Source: Mangrovimonas cancribranchiae (GTDB lineage Bacteria > Bacteroidota > Bacteroidia > Flavobacteriales > Flavobacteriaceae). From it: DNA of 64,000 bases. Shown one piece after another: positions 14,121 to 22,888 of this stretch; the first letter of the stretch is position 1; each line of letters opens with the position of its first letter. The translations under genes were made by a program, and so were the position numbers. The stretch spans positions 248,001-312,000 of the forward strand of contig NZ_CP136925.1 in assembly GCF_037126245.1 (NCBI RefSeq), in the 5' to 3' direction. The notes below the pieces were generated by a model. That model was given only the letters and a program-made list of their open reading frames with translations, did no database searches and was not told the origin of the DNA.

Positions 14121-17096
14121 TTAAAAGTCAAGATTAACACCAAATACAAACGATCTTGGTCTTGGATAGAAACTATTGTCTATACCACCATTAATTTCAG
14201 GGTCTAATCCATCATAATCTGTAATGGTTGCTACATTTTGTACAGAACCATATAGTTTAACTACCACATCTTTAATGGCTTTGTCTAATGTATAGCCTAA
14301 AGTAATATTATCTATTTTAAAGAAAGAAGCATCTTGGATAAAGTAGTTGCTTAATAGGGTGTTGTCTGTTATTTGTTGAAACCCAGAGTTTAAATATTCT
14401 GAATGTAGATTAGTTAAGTAGTTATTACTAGCTGGTACAACATTATTTAAATAGGCATTACCAGACGCTACATTATTGTAGGCGTAGTTACCAATACTTG
14501 CTCTAGTTTGAACAGATAAATCCCACTTTTTGTAATTTACATTTGTATTAAGCCCCATTAATACATCAGCATAAGGATCTTTGTAAATAAATTTGTCTTC
14601 ATCGTTAATAACATTATCTCCGTTTCTATCAACAAACGCACCTTCAATAGGATTTCCGTTTTCATCATATACTTGTTGATACACTAAAAAACTATAAGGC
14701 GCTTCACCTTCTACATGTGTTTGAATATTATTACCAACACCACCAGAAATTCCTCCAGTATATTGTTGGTCTGGCATTCTAGTTACTTCGTTGTCATTAA
14801 ACGAGACATTGTAATTTAGAGACCATTCAAAATCTTCTGATCTTACAGGAATAGCTGTTATGTCAAATTCAATACCGCGGTTTTCCATGTCTCCAATATT
14901 GGCAGCGATTCTATTTGAGAAGTTAGTAAAAGGATCTACTGTTGATGTTGCTATAAGATCGTTAGTTTTTCTTATATATGCATTAACAGATCCCGAAACA
15001 CGTCTATCTAAGATAGAATAATCTAATCCTACATTTAATGTTTCACTAATTTCCCATTTTAGGTTATTATTAATAGGGTCTGGTCTATAAGTAGGATAAT
15101 ATTGAGGGTTTCCACTTGTGTCGTAACCAAATTGATATTGTGCTAGAGAATTACTTCCAGTATATCGTGTTAGGAATAAATAATCTCCAAGACCATTAAC
15201 GTTACCTACAGTTCCGTAACCTACTCTTAATTTTAATTCATTAAATAAATTACTTTCATTCAAGAAATCTTCTTTGTGTATATTCCATGCAATAGCACCA
15301 GAGGGGAAAATGCCCCAACGATCGTCTGGATTTAGCTTTGAAGAAGCATCTGCTCTTAATGTTCCAGTAACTAAATATTTACCTTTGTAGTCATAATTTA
15401 AACGCCCAAAGTACGATAATAAGACGCTTTTACTTTTATCTATATATTCAAACTGAATATCACTATCTGGGCTATTAATAGCACTAATTTCATCTAAAAG
15501 GCTGTAACTATAACCATCATATTCGAAAGATTGATATGAATATCCAGCTGTAACAGTTAAGTTGTGAATGTCTTCATTGAACGATTTGTTATAAGTTAAA
15601 TATGCATCAAATAATAAATCGGTTCTTTCTTGAGAATAAGAGTTTCTAGAATATTCGCTTCTATCTGTAACACCTTCATCGGTTGTAGGAATAAGGTTGG
15701 ACGTAATAGTTCTTCCATTACTGTTAGACTTGTCAATACCTACATTAACTGTAGCGGTTAAATCTGGGAAGAAGTGTAATTTATAATCAACTTTTGCATT
15801 TGCTAAAATACGTCTTACCTCAGATGTGTCATCATTAAGATTAAGTAAAGCAACAGGGTTAGTAGGTGCTAAACCAATATGTGTGCCAGTGTCGTCTGTC
15901 CAATCAAAATAGCCACCATATTGTGAGTTAGCGTCGTATACGGGTTGTGTTGGGTCGTAAACATTGGCAGAGCCAATAGCACCACGGTTAGCAAAAAAGT
16001 TTTCGGTGTATTGTCCTTTAGCATTTAAATCTAACTTTAAATGGTCGTCCATAAAAGAAGGTGTTACACTTAAAGCAGCGGTAGTTCTTTTAAAATTATC
16101 ACGTTTTAAAATCCCATCATGATCCGAATACCCTAAAGAAGCTCTCATAGGAACCCCTAAAACACTACCTAAAGCTGTAAAAGAGTGGTCTTGCCCAAAA
16201 GAGTTTCTGTAAATTTCATCTTGCCAATCTGTGTCGTAATTACCTAAAAGTGCTACTGTATCAGAATCGCCTTGAGGATGTGTATTTACAATTTGTCTAA
16301 ATTCATTAGCAGATAAAACATCTACACGATCTCTTGAAGTGTGGTGTGTGGTTGATGAACTTATATTAAATTTAAATTCACCATCCTTACCCTTTTTTGT
16401 GGTTATGATAATAACACCGTTTCCACCTCTAGCCCCATAAATAGCTGTTGCAGAAGCGTCCTTTAAAACCACCATGCTTTCTATATCATTAGGGTTAACA
16501 AGGTTTAGTGGGTTTCTTGAGCCTCCAACAGAATCGTTGTTTAAAGGAATACCATCAATAACTATTAAAGGATTACTACTTAAAGAAAGTGAACCAGTAC
16601 CTCTAATTCTAATATCTTGACCATCACCAGGTGCGCCACTTCCAGAAGTTATAGAAACACCGGCAACTTTTCCTGTAATAAGTTGTTGAGCGGAGACAAT
16701 AGGTCCTTTGTTAAAGTCTTTATCAGTAATTAAATCTGCTGTACCTGTTAAATCCTCTTTTTTTACACCACCATAACCAATTAAAACGACTTCGTCTAAT
16801 TGAGCCGCATCTTCAGATAAGCTTATATTGATTGTAGCTTGTCCGTTGTATACTATTTCTTGGGTAATGTAACCAAGATACGAGAATACAATAGTGTCTC
16901 CAGTATTAGCTTTAATTTGATAATTACCATCAAAATCTGTAGCCGTTCCTGTTGAAGTCCCTTTGATGATCACATTAACACCAGGAAGTGGTAATGACGA
17001 TTCATCAATTACTGTTCCCGAAACTTGATTTTGCGCCAACAGAAATGATGGTACAAGCAAGAACAAAAACAATAAGCTATTTAAAGTTGTTTTCAT
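14121..17096 (-). CDS. susC: SusC/RagA family TonB-linked outer membrane transporter
   Basis: A 991-residue SusC-like protein. Order: signal peptide (LLFLFLLVPSFLLAQ), carboxypeptidase-regulatory-like domain (GVNVIIKGTSTGTATDFDG), a TonB-box region (LDEVVLIGYGGVKKEDLTG), plug (GPIVSAQQLITGKVAGV, IRIRGTGSLS, VLKDASATAIYGARGGNGV), then the 22-strand barrel ending FVFGVNLDF. It imports malto-oligosaccharides with energy from TonB-ExbBD. It is first gene of the leftward arm, and the upstream region holds a LacI-type operator. Length fits the family. Confidence 0.96.
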   Translation of the reverse strand: MKTTLNSLLFLFLLVPSFLLAQNQVSGTVIDESSLPLPGVNVIIKGTSTGTATDFDGNYQIKANTGDTIVFSYLGYITQEIVYNGQATINISLSEDAAQLDEVVLIGYGGVKKEDLTGTADLITDKDFNKGPIVSAQQLITGKVAGVSITSGSGAPGDGQDIRIRGTGSLSLSSNPLIVIDGIPLNNDSVGGSRNPLNLVNPNDIESMVVLKDASATAIYGARGGNGVIIITTKKGKDGEFKFNISSSTTHHTSRDRVDVLSANEFRQIVNTHPQGDSDTVALLGNYDTDWQDEIYRNSFGQDHSFTALGSVLGVPMRASLGYSDHDGILKRDNFKRTTAALSVTPSFMDDHLKLDLNAKGQYTENFFANRGAIGSANVYDPTQPVYDANSQYGGYFDWTDDTGTHIGLAPTNPVALLNLNDDTSEVRRILANAKVDYKLHFFPDLTATVNVGIDKSNSNGRTITSNLIPTTDEGVTDRSEYSRNSYSQERTDLLFDAYLTYNKSFNEDIHNLTVTAGYSYQSFEYDGYSYSLLDEISAINSPDSDIQFEYIDKSKSVLLSYFGRLNYDYKGKYLVTGTLRADASSKLNPDDRWGIFPSGAIAWNIHKEDFLNESNLFNELKLRVGYGTVGNVNGLGDYLFLTRYTGSNSLAQYQFGYDTSGNPQYYPTYRPDPINNNLKWEISETLNVGLDYSILDRRVSGSVNAYIRKTNDLIATSTVDPFTNFSNRIAANIGDMENRGIEFDITAIPVRSEDFEWSLNYNVSFNDNEVTRMPDQQYTGGISGGVGNNIQTHVEGEAPYSFLVYQQVYDENGNPIEGAFVDRNGDNVINDEDKFIYKDPYADVLMGLNTNVNYKKWDLSVQTRASIGNYAYNNVASGNAYLNNVVPASNNYLTNLHSEYLNSGFQQITDNTLLSNYFIQDASFFKIDNITLGYTLDKAIKDVVVKLYGSVQNVATITDYDGLDPEINGGIDNSFYPRPRSFVFGVNLDF

Positions 17097-17152
17097 ACAA
17101 AATAATTTGAATTAGTCTTTTGTTTATTAGTTATATTTTTACTTCTCGACGT

Positions 17153-17160
17153 TAAATCTA
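17153..17160 (-). promoter_or_regulatory. Possible -7 element of the susC operon
   Basis: Read on the minus strand this is TAGATTTA, a TAnnTTTA variant of the Bacteroidota -7 box, about 56 bp before the susC ATG. It would place the transcript start near 17146 and the palindromic operator about 46 bp upstream of it, which would fit activation. No clear -33 TTG was found. Confidence 0.3.
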
Positions 17161-17205
17161 TGTAAAAATAACCTAAAAAAAGTCAGTGTTTTTGCGATAT
17201 CTACA

Positions 17206-17221
17206 ACGAAAACGTTTTCGT
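17206..17221. promoter_or_regulatory. LacI-family operator, perfect palindrome
   Basis: ACGAAAACGTTTTCGT is a perfect 16-bp palindrome with the central CG typical of LacI-family operators. It is in the divergent region between susC (110 bp away) and the LacI-type regulator gene (96 bp away), so it is the obvious binding site for that regulator and could control both arms. Confidence 0.85.
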
Positions 17222-17316
17222 GTTAACAACTTTTTAAGGTTTCTGTATTTTGCGTGATAGAATTGTTAGAATGCCTTATCTTTAGACTTTCTTTAAAATA
17301 TACAAAAAAAATACAT

Positions 17317-18357
17317 ATGAAGCGGAAAGTAACGCTTAAACAAATAGCAAAAGAGTTAGATGTTTCAATATCAACGGTGTCCAAGGCTTTGAGAAATAGT
17401 AAGGAGATAAGTGAAGATACCAGAGAAAAAGTACAGGCTTTTGCTAAATTATATAATTACAAGCCTAACAACATTGCCCTAAGTTTAAAAAACAAAAAAA
17501 CGAAAACAATAGGTATTATCATTCCCGAAATTGTACACCATTTTTTCTCGAAAGTCATTAGAGGGATCGAGCTTATAGCGAATAAGCGTGGTTATAACGT
17601 TATTGTTGGGCTTTCTAACGAGTCGTTTAATAAGGAAGTGATTAATATGGAAATGTTAGCCAATGGAAGTATAGATGGGTTTATTTTATCTATCTCAAAA
17701 GAAACCCTATTGCAGCAAGATTATCATCATTTTAACGAAACCATAAATCAAGGTATGCCTATAGTTATGTTTGATCGTGTCGTTAACGATGTAAGATGTG
17801 ATAAGGTGATAGTAGATGATTTAAAAGGCTCTAAAAAGGCAGTAAACAAACTAATAGAAAATGGCTGTAAGAACATCGCTATAATTACAACAAAAGATTA
17901 CGTTAGCGTAGGGAAGTTGCGTACACAGGGGTATCTTGAAGCTTTAGAGGATCATAAGATTCAGCCTAAGTCTGAATTGATTTTAAAGATTGTAGAAGAA
18001 TTGGATGCCGAAGATCATTTAGAAGATTTAGAAGCCGAGATAGAATGTCTTATCAAAAGCAATCCAGAAATAGATGGCGTTTTTGCTGTTAATGAGCTGT
18101 ATGCGCTTACCGCTATGAAAGTGGCAAAAAAACTAAACAGAAAAATACCTAACGATATTCAGGTTATTGGTTTTACAGATGGTGTGTTGTCTAAACACGC
18201 TACGCCAAGTTTAACAACCGTAAGTCAGCATGCGCAGCAAATGGGCGAAAAAGCAGCAGAATTGTTGATAGATAATCTAGAACATGAAGAAGAGGAGGAA
18301 CACTATAAAACGGTTGTTATAGAAACAGAATTAATAGAGCGAGAATCAACAAAATAG
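17317..18357 (+). CDS. LacI-family transcriptional regulator of the alpha-glucan locus
   Basis: Start taken at 17317 (346 aa), because MKRKVTLKQIAKELDVSIST puts the helix-turn-helix at the extreme N-terminus as in the family; an in-frame ATG at 17254 would add 21 unrelated residues. Helix-turn-helix residues 5-25, hinge helix near residue 50 (NNIALSLKNKKTKTIGIIIP), then a periplasmic-binding-like effector domain (SNPEIDGVFAVNELYALTAM, IQVIGFTDGVLSKHATPSLTTV). It probably binds the palindrome just upstream and responds to maltose or a related sugar. It occupies the place that SusR, an unrelated sensor, holds in Bacteroides. Confidence 0.92.
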   Translation: MKRKVTLKQIAKELDVSISTVSKALRNSKEISEDTREKVQAFAKLYNYKPNNIALSLKNKKTKTIGIIIPEIVHHFFSKVIRGIELIANKRGYNVIVGLSNESFNKEVINMEMLANGSIDGFILSISKETLLQQDYHHFNETINQGMPIVMFDRVVNDVRCDKVIVDDLKGSKKAVNKLIENGCKNIAIITTKDYVSVGKLRTQGYLEALEDHKIQPKSELILKIVEELDAEDHLEDLEAEIECLIKSNPEIDGVFAVNELYALTAMKVAKKLNRKIPNDIQVIGFTDGVLSKHATPSLTTVSQHAQQMGEKAAELLIDNLEHEEEEEHYKTVVIETELIERESTK

Positions 18358-18388
18358 GATTTTAACATGGACTAATTAAAATCTTTTA

Positions 18389-18396
18389 TATCTTTA
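18389..18396 (+). promoter_or_regulatory. Promoter -7 element before the maltose transporter operon
   Basis: TATCTTTA fits TAnnTTTG with one change. It lies 97 bp before the transporter start, giving a leader of about 85-90 nt that contains an inverted repeat. Confidence 0.5.
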
Positions 18397-18406
18397 CCGC
18401 CTGAAA

Positions 18407-18444
18407 TCAAAACTTATATTTTTACTTCTCACCATAAGTTTTGA
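18407..18444 (+). repeat. Inverted repeat in the transporter mRNA leader
   Basis: Perfect 11-bp inverted repeat TCAAAACTTAT / ATAAGTTTTGA with a 16-nt spacer, directly downstream of the predicted transcript start. It could form a leader hairpin or be a protein site. It is not followed by a T run, so it is not a standard terminator. Confidence 0.55.
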
Positions 18445-18492
18445 TAAGTTATACCGCTTGTCAAAATAGTATTAATTTAAAATATACTATTA

Positions 18493-19872
18493 ATGAAAAA
18501 GCGCGCCTTAAATTTTTGGGAAATTTGGAATATGAGTTTCGGTTTCCTAGGAATTCAATTTGGTTTTGCCTTACAAGGAGGCTTTATGTCTCGAATATTT
18601 CAAACACTAGGAGCCGACAAAGATGCTATTCCTTTGCTTTGGATTGCAGCACCTTTAACAGGACTTATTATACAACCCATTATTGGGTATTTAAGCGATA
18701 AAACGTGGCACCCAAGATGGGGAAGACGTCGTCCATATTTTTTAATAGGTGCAATTTTAAGCTCCTTGGCCTTGTTTTTTGTACCGCATTCACCAGCATT
18801 ATGGGTGGCTGCAGGGTTTTTATGGATTCTAGATGCTTCTATAAATGTTTCAATGGAACCTTTTCGTGCTTTAGTAGCCGATAAATTACCTAATTCGCAA
18901 CGATCGTATGGTTTTGTCGTGCAAACTCTTATTATTGGTATTGGTACTTGGGTAGCCAGTAATTTACCTTGGATGGTATCGCAACTTGGTGTTAGCGATG
19001 CGGCACCAAAAGGTGTTGTGCCTATGTCGGTAAAAGTAGCGTTTGGTATTGGAGCCGTAGTGTTTTTAGTAAGTATTTTATATACGGTGTTTACCACGTC
19101 GGAATATCCTCCTGAAGATATGGAGGAGTTTGAACGCGAACGAAAAAAGAAAAATCGCTTTATTCCAGATATTTTAGAGAATATTGGAAAAATGCCACTA
19201 ACAATGAAAAAACTTGGGCTTATTCAGTTTTTTAGTTGGTTTGCGTTTTTTACAATGTGGAGCTTGGCAAATCCAGCGCTAACGGAACACGTTTTTAATA
19301 CGCCAGCGCCTATAGAAACAGCTTTCGATTTAACAATCCCCTCGCAAGCCGAAGCTTTTGATACAGCAAACACCGCATTTCAAAAATCATCAAATCTAGT
19401 TGGTTCTGCAATGGGTGTTTACGGATTGTCTTCTATGGCTTTTGCGTTGCTACTAGCCTTTTATACATCTAAAAAACGCATTAATAGAAAGTTTGTGCAT
19501 ATGGGGTCGCTGTTTTTGGGAGGCCTAGGTTTTATTCTAATGTTTTACGCCACGCCAGAAACGCTAAAATACTGTTTCATATTAGTAGGTATTGCTTGGG
19601 GAAGCATCTTGTCTATGCCTTACGCTATGTTGTCAAGTTCAGTAAACCCTAAGAAAATGGGTGTTATTATGGGGATATTCAATATGTTTATTGTAATCCC
19701 GCAAATTATTGCTGCTGTTGGCGGCATAAATTATGTGTCTAGTCTTTTAGGGGATGACGCTATTAATGCGATGACAATTGCTGGTATTAGTTTAATTCTA
19801 GCAGGACTATGCAATTTGTTAATTGTTAATAAAGATGCTATTTCATATCAACCAGAAAACGAAATAAATTAA
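18493..19872 (+). CDS. Maltose-type MFS sugar symporter
   Basis: A 459-residue membrane protein with about 12 hydrophobic segments. The N-terminal half carries the GPH/SLC45-like signature of sugar:cation symporters (FALQGGFMSRIFQTLGAD, IIGYLSDKTWHPRWGRRRPY, DASINVSMEPFRALVADKLP). In Flavobacteriia close relatives sit in maltose loci with the same neighbours. It should bring maltose or maltodextrin across the inner membrane. The beta-phosphoglucomutase gene follows after 2 bp and maltose phosphorylase after that, giving import, phosphorolysis and isomerisation in one operon. Substrate is inferred from context. Confidence 0.88.
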   Translation: MKKRALNFWEIWNMSFGFLGIQFGFALQGGFMSRIFQTLGADKDAIPLLWIAAPLTGLIIQPIIGYLSDKTWHPRWGRRRPYFLIGAILSSLALFFVPHSPALWVAAGFLWILDASINVSMEPFRALVADKLPNSQRSYGFVVQTLIIGIGTWVASNLPWMVSQLGVSDAAPKGVVPMSVKVAFGIGAVVFLVSILYTVFTTSEYPPEDMEEFERERKKKNRFIPDILENIGKMPLTMKKLGLIQFFSWFAFFTMWSLANPALTEHVFNTPAPIETAFDLTIPSQAEAFDTANTAFQKSSNLVGSAMGVYGLSSMAFALLLAFYTSKKRINRKFVHMGSLFLGGLGFILMFYATPETLKYCFILVGIAWGSILSMPYAMLSSSVNPKKMGVIMGIFNMFIVIPQIIAAVGGINYVSSLLGDDAINAMTIAGISLILAGLCNLLIVNKDAISYQPENEIN

Positions 19873-19874
19873 AA

Positions 19875-20531
19875 ATGAACACAAAAGGATTCATATTTGA
19901 CCTCGATGGCGTTATCGTAGATACAGCAAAGTATCATTTTTTGGCGTGGAAAAAATTAGCCAATAGCATTGATGTCGATTTTAATAAAGAACAAAACGAA
20001 CAGCTTAAAGGCGTAAGTCGTGTTAAGTCGTTAGAGAAAATTTTAGCTTGGGGAAATAAAAGCATTTCAGAAGATGAGTTTATGTCTTTAATGGCCAAGA
20101 AAAACGATGATTACTTAAGCTATATAAACAAAATGGGAGAAGACGAAATTCTTCCTGATGTGCCAAAAATATTAAACTATTTAAAAACCAATAATCAAGC
20201 AATAGCTTTAGGATCTGCTAGTAAAAATGCTAGAAAAATATTGGAGAAAGTTAACCTTATTTCAAGCTTTCAGGCCATTGTAGATGGTAATGATGTTAGT
20301 AAGGCAAAACCAGATCCGGAAGTGTTTTTAATAGGGGCAAAATTATTAAATCAAAAACCTGAAAACTGCGTGGTTTTTGAAGACTCTGTGGCTGGCATTC
20401 AAGCCGCGAATATTGCCAATATGATTTCTATTGGTATTGGTGATAAAAATGTGCTTCACGAAGCCGATTACATATTTAAAGATTTTACAGAAATCTCAAC
20501 AGATTTTATAAAAGAATTAGTAAAAAAATGA
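19875..20531 (+). CDS. pgmB: Beta-phosphoglucomutase
   Basis: HAD-superfamily protein of 218 residues, the normal size. Motif I is FDLDGVIVDT with nucleophile Asp9 and acid/base Asp11; the cap signature WKKLANSI and the KGVSRVKSLEKIL substrate loop are typical of beta-PGM; motif II is LGSASKNA, motif III Lys in SKAKPDPEVF, motif IV VVFEDSVAGIQAA. It converts beta-glucose 1-phosphate to glucose 6-phosphate, the step after GH65 maltose phosphorylase, whose gene overlaps it by 4 nt. Confidence 0.95.
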   Translation: MNTKGFIFDLDGVIVDTAKYHFLAWKKLANSIDVDFNKEQNEQLKGVSRVKSLEKILAWGNKSISEDEFMSLMAKKNDDYLSYINKMGEDEILPDVPKILNYLKTNNQAIALGSASKNARKILEKVNLISSFQAIVDGNDVSKAKPDPEVFLIGAKLLNQKPENCVVFEDSVAGIQAANIANMISIGIGDKNVLHEADYIFKDFTEISTDFIKELVKK

Positions 20532-22834
20532 ATCAAGATTATATAAAACCAGATAATTGGTCCATTATAGAGGAAGGCTTTGAACCAGAAAGAGTCAAGT
20601 CTTCAGAAAGTTTATTTAGTATCGGTAATGGTGCTATGGGACAACGTGCCAATTTTGAAGAAACTTATACAGGCGACACCTTTCAAGGTAGTTATATTGC
20701 TGGCGTATATTATCCAGATAAAACCCGAGTAGGTTGGTGGAAAAACGGTTATCCAGAGTATTTTGCCAAAGTGCTAAATGCACCAAGTTGGATTGGCATT
20801 AACGTGACTGTTAATGGTGAAGCTTTAGATTTACATACGTGTAAACAAGTTGAAGACTTTCGTCGCGAACTTAATATGAAAGAGGGTTGGCTATCTAGAA
20901 GCTTTGTGGCTACATTGCCAAACGATGTGCAAGTGAAAGTGGAAGTGCTTCGATTTTTAAGTTTAGAACTAGATGAAGTAGGCGCTATAAAATATGCGGT
21001 AACGCCATTAAATGCTGATGCTGAAATTAGTTTTACACCATACATAGATTCTGGTATTACTAACGAAGACACCAATTGGGACGACCAATTTTGGAACACC
21101 ACAAAGTTAACCTATACATCAAACCAAGCATTCATTGAGGCACATACAATGAAAACCAATTTTCATACCTGTACCTTTATGCAGTCGCAATGTTTTGTAG
21201 ATGGAAAAATTAGTAAAATTGAACCACAAATAGAGCAAACTGCACAAAAGGTGTCGTTTGAGTATACAGCTGAAATTCAGCAAAATCAAACGTTTACCAT
21301 TCATAAATTTGGCGGTTATACTGTAGATAGAAATCACGATAAAGACAACTTAGTTTCCGCAGCAAAAAATACTTTAGAAAAAACATTGCAATTAGGGTTT
21401 GAAGGCTTGTTGGATACTCAAAAACAAGCTTGGGCTAGTATTTGGGATATGGCCGATATTACTATTGAAGGTGATGTGAAAGCACAACAAGGGATTCGTT
21501 TTAATATCTTACAATTAAATCATACATACTTAGGTAAAGACGCCCGATTAAATATTGGGCCAAAAGGATTTACAGGAGAAAAGTATGGCGGAAGCACCTA
21601 TTGGGATACAGAAGCTTATTGCATCCCATTTTATATGGCAACCAAAGATCAACAAGTTGCTAGAAATCTATTGGAGTATCGTTATCATCACCTAGGAAAG
21701 GCCATTGAAAATGCCGAAAAATTAGGATTTACAAATGGAGCGGCTTTATATCCTATGGTAACAATGAATGGTGAAGAATGCCACAACGAATGGGAAATTA
21801 CTTTCGAGGAAATCCATCGTAATGGCGCTATTGCTTTTGCCATTTTTAATTATTATCGCTTTACGGGCGATTACAGCTATATTCCCGAAAAAGGCTTGGA
21901 AGTACTTATTGGGATTGCGCGTTTCTGGCAGCAACGCGCAACGTTTTCAACAGCAAAAAACAAGTATGTTATCTTAGGTGTTACGGGGCCAAACGAATAT
22001 GAAAATAACGTTAACAATAATTTTTATACCAACTATATCGCCAAATGGTGTGTTGATTATGCCATAGAAAACATAAACAAGGTAAAAGCTGAATACGCTT
22101 CAGATTTTACTAGAATTATGGAGAAAACCAATCTGTCTGATGCCGAAATTTCCCAATGGCAACAAGTAGCCGATGCGATGTATTTTCCATATTCAGATGA
22201 GCATCAAGTCTATTTACAACAAGACGGCTTTTTAGATAAAGAATTAATCACGGTAGATAAGTTGGATGCAAACCAACGCCCTATTAATCAATACTGGTCT
22301 TGGGATCGCATTTTACGTTCACCATACATTAAACAAGCCGACACCTTACAAGGATTCTATTTTTTTGAAGACCATTTTTCTACAGAAGAACTACAAAAGC
22401 ATTTCGATTTTTATGAGCCTTTTACGGTACACGAAAGCTCATTGTCGCCTTGCGTACACAGTATTCAAGCCGCAAAATTAGGTAGAATGGAACAAGCCTA
22501 TACCTTCTATTTAAGAACTTCAAGATTAGATTTAGATGATTACAACAAAGAAGTTCACGAAGGCTTGCACATTACATCAATGGCCGGAACGTGGATGAGT
22601 ATTGTGGAAGGTTTTGGCGGTATGCGCGTTAAAAACGATATGTTGAGTTTCGAACCGCAAATTCCGAAACAATGGCAAGCATTTTCATTTAAAGTCAATT
22701 TTAGAAATCAAATTTTAAAGGTGAATGTTTCTCAAAAAGAAACCAATTTTGAGCTTGAAGGAACTACCGATTTAACCATTTTGGTAAATGGAACCCCTAT
22801 AACCGTTACACGAAATAATTTGGTAAAAGTGTAA
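20528..22834 (+). CDS. GH65 maltose phosphorylase
   Basis: The 768-residue protein has the full GH65 layout: N-terminal beta-sandwich (LFSIGNGAMGQRANFEE), helical linker, (alpha/alpha)6 barrel and C-terminal domain. The catalytic acid is Glu490 in GVTGPNEYENNVNNN, a pattern shared with characterised maltose phosphorylases; the phosphate-binding region matches HESSLSPCVHSI. No signal peptide, so cytoplasmic. It cleaves maltose with phosphate to glucose and beta-glucose 1-phosphate, for the adjacent pgmB. Trehalose or kojibiose phosphorylase is less likely given the starch context. Confidence 0.93.
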   Translation: MNQDYIKPDNWSIIEEGFEPERVKSSESLFSIGNGAMGQRANFEETYTGDTFQGSYIAGVYYPDKTRVGWWKNGYPEYFAKVLNAPSWIGINVTVNGEALDLHTCKQVEDFRRELNMKEGWLSRSFVATLPNDVQVKVEVLRFLSLELDEVGAIKYAVTPLNADAEISFTPYIDSGITNEDTNWDDQFWNTTKLTYTSNQAFIEAHTMKTNFHTCTFMQSQCFVDGKISKIEPQIEQTAQKVSFEYTAEIQQNQTFTIHKFGGYTVDRNHDKDNLVSAAKNTLEKTLQLGFEGLLDTQKQAWASIWDMADITIEGDVKAQQGIRFNILQLNHTYLGKDARLNIGPKGFTGEKYGGSTYWDTEAYCIPFYMATKDQQVARNLLEYRYHHLGKAIENAEKLGFTNGAALYPMVTMNGEECHNEWEITFEEIHRNGAIAFAIFNYYRFTGDYSYIPEKGLEVLIGIARFWQQRATFSTAKNKYVILGVTGPNEYENNVNNNFYTNYIAKWCVDYAIENINKVKAEYASDFTRIMEKTNLSDAEISQWQQVADAMYFPYSDEHQVYLQQDGFLDKELITVDKLDANQRPINQYWSWDRILRSPYIKQADTLQGFYFFEDHFSTEELQKHFDFYEPFTVHESSLSPCVHSIQAAKLGRMEQAYTFYLRTSRLDLDDYNKEVHEGLHITSMAGTWMSIVEGFGGMRVKNDMLSFEPQIPKQWQAFSFKVNFRNQILKVNVSQKETNFELEGTTDLTILVNGTPITVTRNNLVKV

Positions 22835-22888
22835 AGTGAATAAGCGTCATTTTATACAATGATGCAGAATCTAAAAAAAATGTGGATT

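Noticed and set aside
18600-19097. Long open frame on the - strand (165 codons)
   Set aside because: It lies fully inside the MFS transporter gene on the other strand and shows no recognisable domain.
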